Shown here one piece after another: positions 57,801-64,000 of a stretch of DNA of 64,000 nucleotides (position 1 is its first letter; the number at the start of each line of letters is the position of its first letter). Source of the stretch: Acidobacteriaceae bacterium (GTDB lineage Bacteria > Acidobacteriota > Terriglobia > Terriglobales > Acidobacteriaceae); the NCBI GenBank assembly GCA_030037545.1, contig JASHRF010000108.1, positions 1-64,000 of the forward strand, read 5' to 3'. Made by a program: the position numbers and the translations under genes. Under the pieces are notes generated by a model. That model was not told where the DNA came from. It saw nothing but the letters and a program-made list of their open reading frames with translations, and did not search any database.

Positions 57801-58382
57801 GCGTTCCAGCCGCAATAGGTCGGCACGAATCCTGCGCTCCGGCTCCAGCCCCTGGTCCTGGATTTCGAGGTAGAAATTTCCTTTGCCGAAGATGTCCTGG
57901 TACTGCTGCGCCACCGCCGCGCCGCGCTCGTACTGGCCCTTTTCGAGCGCTTCGCACAGTTCCCCGCTCAAGCAGCCCGAAAGCCCGATCAGCCCTTTCG
58001 AGTTTTCGGCTAGAAATTTCTTACTCACTCGCGGGCGCCGGTAGAACCCGTGCAGCGAAGCCTCAGAAGTCAGCCGGATCAGGTTCCGGTATCCCTCCTC
58101 GTTCTCGGCCAGCACCAGCAGGTGGTTGTACTGATCGTTGGGTGTTTCGGCGCGATGGTCCTCGGCCTTGCACACGTACAGCTCGCAGCCCAGAATCGGC
58201 TTGATGCCTTTGGCCTTGGCCGCATCGAAAAAGTGCACCGCACCATAAATGTTCCCGTGGTCCGTCATGGCCACAGACTTCTGGCCTACCTTGGCCACGC
58301 GATCTACGAGCTTGTAAACGTCGCAAGCGCCGTCGAGCAGCGAGTATTCCGTGTGCAGGTGGAGGTGAGTGAATTCGGGCAT
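54879..58382 (-). CDS. dnaE: DNA polymerase III alpha subunit
   Basis: This ~1167-residue protein is the replicative polymerase catalytic subunit. It has an N-terminal PHP domain (HLHLHTEYSLLDG at residues 5-17; intact His cluster), palm motifs GPGRGSATGSLVAYAM and MPDIDVDF (catalytic Asps near 405-410), RPGPMDMIDDFIERKWG, the fingers and beta-clamp region, a helix-hairpin-helix and an OB-fold domain from ~1000. Length fits DnaE1 type. I choose ATG 58382, giving MPEFTHLHLH as in the family; ATG 58391 and TTG 58394 are alternatives. No strong ribosome binding site precedes any of them. Confidence 0.95.
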   Translation of the reverse strand: MPEFTHLHLHTEYSLLDGACDVYKLVDRVAKVGQKSVAMTDHGNIYGAVHFFDAAKAKGIKPILGCELYVCKAEDHRAETPNDQYNHLLVLAENEEGYRNLIRLTSEASLHGFYRRPRVSKKFLAENSKGLIGLSGCLSGELCEALEKGQYERGAAVAQQYQDIFGKGNFYLEIQDQGLEPERRIRADLLRLERELGIPLVATNDSHYLCGEDSHAHDVMLCVQTGAKIHDADRFRFDSDQFFVKSGGEMAALFPDSPAVVTRTQEIAERCNLKLSKVDNPFPEFAVPPGHTIDSYFEEVCREGYKKRLKTAVRQLELRGVLRAPLDEYQSRLDFEIGIIKQMKYSGYFLIVWDFIKYARDHGIPVGPGRGSATGSLVAYAMEITNIDPLQNVLLFERFLNPERVSMPDIDVDFCMNRRGEVIDYVTRKYGRDQVAQIITFNTMAAKASIKDCGRALDMPYGDVDRIAKLVPPTIGMTLERALEESADLRKAYDGDKQVRELIDTAKKLEGLVRGSGVHASAVVIAPRPLTELVPVAKTKNDEIVTAYDMKAVEKMGLLKMDFLGLATLTVIDDCVKLIEQTRGEKLDIEMLPLDDPETFKKVFHTALTSGVFQFESSGMRDILRRYKPDTVEELTALNALYRPGPMDMIDDFIERKWGRRKVEFLLPELEGILKDSLGVIVYQEQVMRIANVLSGYSLGEADLLRRAMGKKDPEAMAKQRDRFMNGAAALGHPKGAVGEIFEQMAKFSGYGFNKSHSAAYALVAYQTAYLKTHYPVEFMAALLTSETSKPDSVVKYIGECREMGMAVEPPDVQVSGAQFTPHGERIRFGLAAVKNVGANAIESILKARAEAGGRFQSFWEFCEKVDLRVMNKRVIESLIKAGALDSLGKRGQLFAAVDKAMERAQKAQKDAAQGQSGLFGLFDEAPAPVRHADDLSRAADWEESERLANEKEVLGFFVSGHPLDKYAKKLRSLPGVITVAEALDRKPPERRWGATGDAAEEIQVAGIMHGLRVQKTKRDQKLYAQAALEDATGKIDLIAFPRDYERLAGQLRMEAPVLIRGVLSGDEESAPKIAVSAIQALEDVQVKLPAGVRIRINLDRATEEMLAGLKSAAEAAPGPAKVMLQLEKKDEYAVILEPEGMNVAADRGWMERVEELVGKGSVQAVG

Positions 58383-58394
58383 GGCTACCATCAA

Positions 58395-58879
58395 TTTTAC
58401 TGGCGAAGCATAGGACCAGAAGCGACCTCGATAGGGTTGAAATCCGGCTATTCTGAGGAAAAACCCGCCATTGCCAGACCGAGAGTATATTGGCTCATAT
58501 CGGAGATTCCGGATGCAAGATGGCAGGAACGCCGCGCCGTGCCCGGCCGATTCTCCCAGCTACTCCGGTGATCGATTGGAGGCGAATACTTCCGATGGCA
58601 GAACGAAGCTATTGGCTTGATCTCTTTACACCGCAAACTTGGGACGAGTTCCTCGGGGCGGGCGCTTGCGTGTAACCACCATCCGCCTCGTCCTCGCGCA
58701 ACTCAAAGATAATCTCGCTCATCGGATGGAGTCCTTGTCTAAGATGTACGTCAGCGCCATGCATTCTTTTAATTGGCCATGCTTCGCCTCAGTCAGGTCA
58801 AGAAAAAGGAAAGGCAGTTTCCCGCCCTTCCCCATATTTCCAGAGGCCATGTTTGTTTCCGGCACTGGGCGCCTGCCTG
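58395..58879. other. Intergenic region with an EVE-like gene fragment
   Basis: This 485-base stretch separates dnaE from the borosin-like gene upstream of it on the same strand. It contains a plus-strand remnant at 58597-58675 and otherwise no coding sequence that I trust. The promoter of dnaE should lie here; I see no clear one. Confidence 0.45.
58597..58675 (+). pseudogene. N-terminal fragment of an EVE/PUA-like domain protein
   Basis: ATG 58597 opens a 25-residue frame reading SYWLDLFTPQTWDEFLGAG before a TAA. That matches the first strand-helix unit of EVE-domain proteins (YWLDLFTPxTWxxFxxxGA), where the next residues should be VSGFR. Nothing downstream continues the family in any frame, so it is a truncated remnant. 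GGAGG lies about 16 bases upstream. Confidence 0.45.
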
Positions 58880-60109
58880 CTACTTTCGCGCCGTCGCCTG
58901 CGCCAGCGCGCGAATGTTCTCCTCGTTGCGCTGCGGCTGGCCGCGCGGCGGTACATACAGCGTCGAAATCGAGATGAACTCGGCCCTGGGCAGATCGCAT
59001 AGCGCTACCCGCTCCACCAGCGAACGGCTGGTGGGATACTCCGGGGCGTGGTAGAGAAACACCTCGTGCTTCGGGCCGTAGAACTTCTCGAGATAGGCTG
59101 CCAGCACCTCCAGCCGCGGGCGCACGCCGGTGTGCGGAGGATTCCACTCGTTCTCGCCGAGTACGCTCACCTGCCACAGCAGCAGGCCCGCGCAGGGATC
59201 GAAATTGTAGCTGTAATAGAGAAAGCGCGTGGCCTCGAAGCTCTGCAGGCCGGCGCGGCCAATGTCGATGCCCAGATCGGCAAACAGGCTGTCCTCGGTT
59301 GAAATCGCGGGTAGCATGCGCGCGCGCTTGCCCGTGGCCCGGGCGCGGCGAATCGACTCCCACGCCGGGTAGGTGAGCACGCCGGGATGCCCATAGAACG
59401 CGACGCACAAATCGCCGTGCGTTTCCAACTCGCCCAGGATGCGGGCAATGATGGTTTCGTAGATCTCGATGCGCGGTTTGCCAATTTTGTAGAGGTGCCC
59501 CAGCGGCTGCGCCGCCGAATTCAGCTTGCGGATGCACGCTTCCGAAACCGGATCGGACACCAGGTACAGCACCCGCGCCGATTTCTCGATAGCCAGCCGC
59601 GTCTCCGCCGTCATGTGCAGGCCGGCGCGCATGCCCATACCGACAACAGTGAGTCCCTTACCGGACCACACACCGCTGGGATCTTCGTCCGAGATCCATC
59701 CGGCGTTCTTCCCCGCCAGCACGGCATCCTGTGCCAGGTCCAGGTCGATATCGAGCGGCTCAACCTGGTGCGTTTCCGCCTCGTGGGCAGCGATCTCCTC
59801 CGGCTCCTCCGGCGGGTCCGGCTGCGGAAACTCTTCCAACATCGCGGGCGACGGAAACGCCACGGCCGCGCCCGACTCTTCAGGCTCTTCCGGCGGGTCG
59901 GGCTGCGGAAACTCTTCCAGCATTACCGCCGGGGGACACGCCGCAGCCGCAACCGCCATGCGCAGCGCAATGGGGTCGCCGGACAACAGCAGTATCTGGT
60001 CTTGTTCGCGAAGGCCGCGCGTCCGCAAAACCTCGCCGGGCGCATTCCGGAATGCAGACATAAGTTCGGTGTCGGTGGCCAGATCGGCCAAGAAATGTAG
60101 CAGCTTCAT
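58880..60109 (-). CDS. Probable fused borosin: N-terminal borosin-binding-like domain, core/repeat linker, alpha-N-methyltransferase
   Basis: The protein has 409 residues. Residues 1-55 (FLADLATDTELMSAF, LRTRGLREQDQILLLSGD) resemble the helical binding domain of borosin precursors (SonA) and of the OphMA tail. Residues 60-78 and 88-105 are near-identical acidic repeats built on AMLEEFPQPDPPEEPEE. Residues 150-390 are a tetrapyrrole-methylase fold: GLTVVGMGM, VAFYGHPGV (Y239), RMLPAISTEDSLFADLGID and STLYVPP. R213 and Y217 in GKPRIEIY correspond to OphMA Arg72 and Tyr76, and Y239 to Tyr98. OphMA methylates backbone amides of its own C-terminal core. Here the precursor part precedes the enzyme. 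GGAGG seven bases before ATG 60109 and a near-consensus promoter support expression. The core location is inferred. Confidence 0.8.
   Translation of the reverse strand: MKLLHFLADLATDTELMSAFRNAPGEVLRTRGLREQDQILLLSGDPIALRMAVAAAACPPAVMLEEFPQPDPPEEPEESGAAVAFPSPAMLEEFPQPDPPEEPEEIAAHEAETHQVEPLDIDLDLAQDAVLAGKNAGWISDEDPSGVWSGKGLTVVGMGMRAGLHMTAETRLAIEKSARVLYLVSDPVSEACIRKLNSAAQPLGHLYKIGKPRIEIYETIIARILGELETHGDLCVAFYGHPGVLTYPAWESIRRARATGKRARMLPAISTEDSLFADLGIDIGRAGLQSFEATRFLYYSYNFDPCAGLLLWQVSVLGENEWNPPHTGVRPRLEVLAAYLEKFYGPKHEVFLYHAPEYPTSRSLVERVALCDLPRAEFISISTLYVPPRGQPQRNEENIRALAQATARK
59795..59932 (-). repeat. Tandem repeat in the borosin-like gene
   Basis: Two units at 59876-59932 and 59795-59848 encode PAVMLEEFPQPDPPEEPEE and PAMLEEFPQPDPPEEPEE. 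The period is 81 bases (27 residues). DNA identity is high with a few synonymous changes. The unit boundary carries SGAAVAFPS, the only strongly hydrophobic stretch of the linker. Confidence 0.8.
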
Positions 60110-60132
60110 GGGGTTACCTCCGGGGTAGCTGG

Positions 60133-60162
60133 ATTATGATGCGCAGCCGCCACTGCTGTCAA
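60133..60162 (-). promoter_or_regulatory. Near-consensus sigma-70 promoter of the borosin-like gene
   Basis: On the minus strand TTGACA (60162-60157, 6/6) and CATAAT (60138-60133, 5/6) are separated by 18 bases. Transcription would begin near 60126, about 17 bases before the ATG, with GGAGG in the leader. It is the best-matching promoter I found in the window. Confidence 0.7.
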
Positions 60163-60392
60163 CAGGCTGTTTGTACACCTGACTGACGGAACGGAGGCCC
60201 GCGCGGCCCAGCATTGGCACGCAGTCCATTGCGTACGACGCCAGTACAGCCGAGCGCAGCTCAACTCAGTTGCGCACGGCGCAAATTTCCTGCGCGCGAT
60301 TCGACCTGGCATCCAATCCCGTTGAGCACCGCTTCGTGCGCTGTTGCTGCCGCAAGGCGACGCTCCGCCGCCCATGCCGCATCCCACAGCAC

Positions 60393-60542
60393 ATGATCCG
60401 CAAACTAAAATCCGGGCAGTTCCGCATTTATTCGCGCAAAAAAGATGCCAAAAGCGGCAAGCGCCGCAACCTGGGCACCTTTTCTACGCGCGGACAAGCG
60501 CAGCAGCGCGAGCGCGAAGTCCAGTATTTCAAACATCACTAG
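60393..60542 (+). CDS. Small basic conserved protein
   Basis: The protein has 49 residues: MIRKLKSGQFRIYSRKKD, then KSGKRRNLGTF and a helical Gln/Arg/Glu-rich tail. The pattern RKLKSGxxRxYSRK...GKRRNLGTF is one I recall in small hypothetical proteins of soil bacteria; no function is established. ATG 60393 is chosen because it gives exactly this family start; the upstream open frame is Cys/Arg-rich and not protein-like. It is the first of three plus-strand small basic genes. Confidence 0.65.
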   Translation: MIRKLKSGQFRIYSRKKDAKSGKRRNLGTFSTRGQAQQREREVQYFKHH

Positions 60543-60552
60543 CGCAGAGGAG

Positions 60553-60852
60553 GTGGAGATCGCTCATACAGCGAGAAAATGGTCGGGCAAAGTAAACACT
60601 GATTCCACGCACCCTCCCGAAGGGCTATTCAACAAAGATCCCGAGACCATCGCGCGCGCTTTGGCCTCGAAGAGGGTCTCGCCCAAGGGTCCTGGCTCAG
60701 GGATGCGCATGTTGACGTTTTACATCAACCGCGCCGGGCACAATCTGAGCGCCACACGCCGGGCAAAACTCGACAAAGCCAAAGAGCTGTTATCGGCCCG
60801 CGTCCGCCGCGCCCACGCGCGCGCAAAAAAGGCAGAAAAACGCGGCGAGTGA
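60553..60852 (+). CDS. DUF3175-like small basic protein
   Basis: This ~100-residue protein matches DUF3175: ARKWSGKVNTDS, FNKDPETIARAL, MRMLTFYINRAGHNLS and a C-terminal RAKLDKAKELL. The family is short, basic and of unknown function. GTG 60553 is the only start that keeps the conserved KWS block with a short leader, but GAGGAG abuts it, so the true start is uncertain. It begins 10 bases after the previous small gene. Confidence 0.65.
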   Translation: MEIAHTARKWSGKVNTDSTHPPEGLFNKDPETIARALASKRVSPKGPGSGMRMLTFYINRAGHNLSATRRAKLDKAKELLSARVRRAHARAKKAEKRGE

Positions 60853-60933
60853 AGGATTCGCCCGTTGAGGGCATCCCTCCCGCCGCGCCATTGCATCGCA
60901 CCGCCAAAGACCAATCTACAACGGAGGAAACCT

Positions 60934-61344
60934 ATGCCGGAAAAACAGATCGTTGAGAAAGCCCAACAGGATTTAAGAGAAGGCAAGTCGCCGTCAACCG
61001 CGGCAGGCGAATTTGTGCGCGAAGAGATTCACCACGTGCGTGAGGGAAAGCATGGCGCGCGTTCTCCGCAGCAGGCCATCGCCATCGGCCTTAGCGAGGC
61101 GCGCCGCGCCGGTGTCCCCCTCAAGCCGCCGCGCGAGGGCAAGACCAGCGCAGTTTCGCGCAAGAGCGCGGAGCGGGATTACGAGAAAGGGCAGCGCCAC
61201 CCGCAGCGCCACAAAGAAGGTAGCTCGCCGCGCAGCCGCGCGCGCACCCGGGCCCTCAAACGTGAGGGGAAGGACAGCGCCAGCCAGGCTGCCTTGTCGC
61301 GTCACGCCAAAACCGCTGCGCGGAGCCGACGCAGGACTGCGTAG
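60934..61344 (+). CDS. DUF6496-like small basic protein
   Basis: The protein has 136 residues and is strongly basic. REGKSPSTAAGEFVREEIHH and GARSPQQAIAIGLSEARRAG are its conserved blocks, resembling DUF6496 (AGEFVREE, KQAIAIGLSKARRAG). The second half is rich in Arg, Ser and Lys and probably disordered. GGAGG six bases before ATG 60934 decides the start. Nucleic-acid binding is plausible from charge alone; no function is known. Confidence 0.65.
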   Translation: MPEKQIVEKAQQDLREGKSPSTAAGEFVREEIHHVREGKHGARSPQQAIAIGLSEARRAGVPLKPPREGKTSAVSRKSAERDYEKGQRHPQRHKEGSSPRSRARTRALKREGKDSASQAALSRHAKTAARSRRRTA

Positions 61345-61462
61345 CTATTTATTGTGGCTATTCATTGATCGGCATTACGGGAAGAGCGGCCGGGCGATTA
61401 CGATCTTCAACGGGGGTCTTGATCGACGCCGGCCGTACTTCCAGCGCAACGCTTGAGGCCCG

Positions 61463-61690
61463 TCAAGACTCCACCCGTGACTCGCTCCCTAGAGAAAGTC
61501 TTCGCAGCAGCGTAAACCGCTGTGAATCGTTAGCCGCCGCCTGAGTCCGCAATTCATCCACGCGCTGCCCTTGCATACGCAGCAGGCATTCCTCCGCATC
61601 CTGCACTTTGTGCCGAATCGCGCTGTCTGTTTCAACGCCAATTGACCGTTCGATTTCAATAAGTTTCTGCAACAAGACGTTGGTATTCAC
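61463..61690 (-). CDS. Small helical hypothetical protein
   Basis: The protein has 75 residues, almost entirely predicted helix (LLQKLIEIERSIGVETDSAIR, then VQDAEECLLRMQGQRVDELR). It starts at GTG 61690 with GAGGG upstream. The heptad-like hydrophobic spacing suggests a coiled coil. It shares the pattern hydrophobic helix, I-G-x-x-T/E, charged helix with the next minus-strand gene, which may be a distant paralogue. Function unknown. Confidence 0.5.
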   Translation of the reverse strand: MNTNVLLQKLIEIERSIGVETDSAIRHKVQDAEECLLRMQGQRVDELRTQAAANDSQRFTLLRRLSLGSESRVES

Positions 61691-61780
61691 GGGGGCCCTC
61701 AGTGTCCCTATTTTTCCCGTTGATTTTCGTGGCTGGCTGTGATGAAAATCACGTCACCTGCGCAGTCCGGGCTGCATTGC

Positions 61781-62023
61781 CTAAAGCTCCGGCAAAAATG
61801 CCCGCTGGCAGCCGTGATCGGCCGCGTGCTCCCGCAGCGCCCCAATTACGCGTTCCTTGTGCCCAATCGCCAGCTCCAGTTCCCGGTCCAGGCGCGTGAA
61901 CTCCGCCGCATTATCATCCTCAATGGTTTTGCGCTGCGCCCCCGTGATCTCTCCAATCTTTCGCAGCACCGCTTGCGCCTCGGCTTCTAACCGCGCATAT
62001 TCACGACAGCTGTCTCTAGGCAT
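61781..62023 (-). CDS. Small helical hypothetical protein
   Basis: The protein has 80 residues: RDSCREYARLEAEAQAVLRK followed by IGEITGAQRKTI and a second charged helix ending HAADHGCQRAF. Composition and periodicity suggest a two-helix coiled coil. ATG 62023 has GAGG about eight bases upstream. It lies on the same strand as the 75-residue gene, 90 bases apart. No family recognised. Confidence 0.5.
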   Translation of the reverse strand: MPRDSCREYARLEAEAQAVLRKIGEITGAQRKTIEDDNAAEFTRLDRELELAIGHKERVIGALREHAADHGCQRAFLPEL

Positions 62024-62585
62024 CGGACAAACCTCGCAAGTGGGATCGGGCCCGTTTTCCGATGAGATGCAGACCGTGGCGAATGACGTGGCTAAAGCGT
62101 CTTTTAATTGTGGGTTTTGCGATCCAAGCCGCTTTCACACCGTCGATGTTAAAACGCCAGGTCATGGCAACCCTGCGGCATTGCGCTTCTCGGAACTCCA
62201 CCCGCGCCTGGAAGGCGATCATACGCGTCGAATTGCCTCCGCCCAGCCCCACGCCCAACGACCCGTGAGCGGCGAAGTGGTGGTTTCTATCGGTTCCAAA
62301 CTTGGCCGGAATCGCGCCCTCCGGCACGCCTGCCCTCGCCCAGGTCGTAGTCGCTCACATCTACGCGCCGCGGGTTCACCGAACCGACCGCGCGTCTCAC
62401 GGAATTGAGCTGGAAGAAGAGAAAACGGCCGCCGCGGTTCGTCTGTGCCGTCCCTCCGCTTTGGTTTCGGCTTCCACTGCGGAAACTTCGGCTTCCTGGA
62501 TCGCCACGCTTCCGGAGTCAGTGACCGCCCCGGAGATGGCGCTGGACGTGCTGCTTGAAAACCTCTGAGGGAATGAGCGAAATAA
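62024..62585. other. Intergenic region, possibly with a decayed minus-strand gene
   Basis: This is 562 bases without an intact gene. On the minus strand three frames contain pieces that could belong to one former protein: GRRQFDAYDRL, FQARVEFREAQ and RNAAGLP, followed by MTWRFNID, loosely like the end of an outer-membrane beta-barrel protein. The evidence is weak. Confidence 0.3.
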
Positions 62586-63917
62586 TCAGCGGCCCAGCGC
62601 CGTCTCCACCAGCAGCCACACATTCAGCCCGGCAATCAGCACTGCCGTGAACCACGCCAACCCTTGCAGCCAGCGCGCGTTTACAAATTCGCCCATGCGC
62701 TTGCGGTCGCCCGTAAACAGCACCAGCGGCACCACCGCAAAGCTCAACTGGAACGAAAGAATCACCTGGCTCAGAATGAGCAGCTTTTCGGTTCCGTGTT
62801 CGCCGGCCACCGCCACCACGATGATGGTGGGAATGATGGCCAGCGAGCGTGTCACCAGCCGGCGCAGCCATGGCGATAGGCGGATGTGAATGAACCCCTC
62901 CATCACCACCTGCCCGGCCAGCGTTCCGGTAATCGACGAGTTCTGGCCGCTGGCCAGCAGCGCAATGGCAAATAGCGTGCTTGCGCTGGCCGCACCCACC
63001 AGCGGGCTCAGCAGTCTGAATGCGTCCTGAATCGCCGCAACGTCAAAAAGACCGCGGCGATTGAAAACCGCTGCCGCCACAATCAGGATGGCCGCGTTCA
63101 CAAACAGCGCGATCATCAGCGCCAGCGCAGAATCCACATTCGCCAGGTGCACCGCTTCGCGCTTGCCCTCGGGTGTGCGCTGGTATGTGCGGCTCTGCAC
63201 AATCGACGAGTGCAGGTAGAGATTGTGCGGCATGACTGTCGCGCCCAGAATGCCGATGGCGATGTAAAGCATGGCGCCATTGGTCACGATCGCCGGCGAC
63301 GGCACAAACAGGTCGTGCAACGCCGGCCAGTAATCGGGATGGGAGAAGAACATCTGAATGGCGAACAGCGCAATCATGGTGCCGATTAGCGTGATCACCA
63401 GCGCTTCCACGTTGCGGAATCCCCAGCGCTGGAGCAGCAGGATCAACAACACGTCTGTGCCCGTAATCAGCACGCCATAGAAGAGCGGAACGTGAAAGAG
63501 CAGTTCGAGCGCAATGGCCGAGCCGATCACCTCGGCCAGGTCGCAAGCCGCAATCGCGATCTCGGCCAGCACCCAAAGTCCGAAGCTCACCTTGGGCCCA
63601 TACGATTCATGACATAGCTGCGCCAAATCGCGTTCCGTGGCTACGCCCAGTTTCAGGCTCAGGCTCTGGAGCAGGATGGCCATCAGATTTGAGGCCATGA
63701 TGACGAACAGGAGGGTATAGCCGAAGCGCGATCCGCCCGCAATGTCGGTGGCCCAGTTTCCAGGGTCCATGTAGCCCACGGAGATCAGGAATCCCGGCCC
63801 GAGAAAGCCAAGCAGCCTGCGCCAATAGAACGGGGAGCGCGAGACCCGAACGCTGGAATGCACTTCCGGCAGGGAGGGCTCAGCGACGATGATGCGGGAG
63901 GTTGCCTCTGTGGACAT
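62586..63917 (-). CDS. mntH: Nramp-family divalent metal transporter
   Basis: This ~443-residue inner-membrane protein has about 11 membrane segments. The Nramp metal-site motif DPGN is in GYMDPGNWATDIAGGS (TM1), and the TM6 motif MPHN is in GATVMPHNLYLHSS; both are intact. These proteins import Mn2+ or Fe2+ with protons. ATG 63917 (MSTEATSR) gives the likely start, with AGGAGG unusually far upstream; TTG 63950 is the alternative. The AT-rich upstream region with repeated GGTTA motifs may be an operator. Confidence 0.92.
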   Translation of the reverse strand: MSTEATSRIIVAEPSLPEVHSSVRVSRSPFYWRRLLGFLGPGFLISVGYMDPGNWATDIAGGSRFGYTLLFVIMASNLMAILLQSLSLKLGVATERDLAQLCHESYGPKVSFGLWVLAEIAIAACDLAEVIGSAIALELLFHVPLFYGVLITGTDVLLILLLQRWGFRNVEALVITLIGTMIALFAIQMFFSHPDYWPALHDLFVPSPAIVTNGAMLYIAIGILGATVMPHNLYLHSSIVQSRTYQRTPEGKREAVHLANVDSALALMIALFVNAAILIVAAAVFNRRGLFDVAAIQDAFRLLSPLVGAASASTLFAIALLASGQNSSITGTLAGQVVMEGFIHIRLSPWLRRLVTRSLAIIPTIIVVAVAGEHGTEKLLILSQVILSFQLSFAVVPLVLFTGDRKRMGEFVNARWLQGLAWFTAVLIAGLNVWLLVETALGR

Positions 63918-63966
63918 CGGGTTGCGCGGCAGGTGACGAGCCCTCCTCAACCTCAGTATGCCACAG

Positions 63967-63988
63967 GTTATTAATTATGGTTAATATT
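63967..63988. promoter_or_regulatory. AT-rich direct repeat upstream of mntH
   Basis: GGTTATTAAT and GGTTAATATT lie 12 bases apart in an AT-rich block just upstream of the metal transporter. The position fits a promoter or a metalloregulator site, but no known operator consensus is matched. Confidence 0.35.
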
Positions 63989-64000
63989 TTTTATTATGAT

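Noticed and set aside
56541-57818. Plus-strand frame opposite dnaE
   Set aside because: Antisense of conserved polymerase motifs; no independent evidence.

Overview
The window reads as a chromosomal segment from an Acidobacteriota (Acidobacteriaceae-like) bacterium. The evidence is high GC, many secreted or Tat-exported glycosidases, a large TonB-dependent receptor with an N-terminal carboxypeptidase-regulatory-like domain, RND pumps with Ser/Ala-rich inserts, and dispersed short repeats of the TCATCCTGA type. This placement is inferred from gene content; no rRNA operon or tRNA is visible. Core genes are present (rapZ, hpf, fabH, SRP RNA, rimO, yacG, pgpA, cinA, dnaE), so this is chromosome and not plasmid.

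Layout. 1-9 kb: the end of a membrane dipeptidase, a DUF6882-like protein, a secreted S10 carboxypeptidase, a small HTH protein, a secreted M48 protease, a membrane SpoIIE-type phosphatase and a decarboxylase-like amidohydrolase. 9.2-18.6 kb: a tight four-gene tripartite efflux operon (adaptor, two RND permeases, outer-membrane channel), followed by an MFS exporter. 20-27 kb: a membrane-anchored alpha/beta-hydrolase-fold protein without a nucleophile, then rapZ, a PAS-GGDEF-EAL protein, hpf and fabH on the minus strand, and the SRP RNA. 27-38 kb: an S41 protease, a Tat-exported GH1 protein with an unusual active site, a small zinc-ribbon protein, a methyltransferase, rimO, a dienelactone hydrolase, yacG-pgpA, an NHL/SMP-30-like protein, cinA and a GYD protein. 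38-52 kb: a carbohydrate region with a TonB receptor, a GH39 glycosidase, a short cyclic beta-1,2-glucan synthase-like protein, an ABC exporter and a GH144-like glucanase. 52-58 kb: a regulatory-like-domain protein ending exactly at an intact IS630 element, then dnaE. 58-64 kb: a probable fused borosin RiPP protein, a cluster of small basic or coiled proteins, and an Nramp metal transporter.

The most notable item is the minus-strand gene at 58880-60109. Its C-terminal two thirds is a tetrapyrrole-methylase-fold domain that closely resembles the borosin alpha-N-methyltransferases of the OphMA/SonM type. Its first ~55 residues resemble the borosin binding domain found in borosin precursors. Between the two lie two near-identical acidic, proline-rich repeats, each preceded by a short Ala/Val/Phe/Pro stretch. 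It therefore looks like a single-chain borosin in the order binding domain - candidate core - methyltransferase, inverted relative to fungal OphMA. A near-consensus sigma-70 promoter sits directly upstream.

Other points of interest are a GH1 protein whose acid/base Glu is Met, the beta-1,2-glucan locus whose synthase lacks the GH94 half, an IS630 copy that landed in a TAG stop codon without changing it, and a hairpin over the transposase ribosome binding site. Several decayed gene remnants lie in the longer intergenic stretches.
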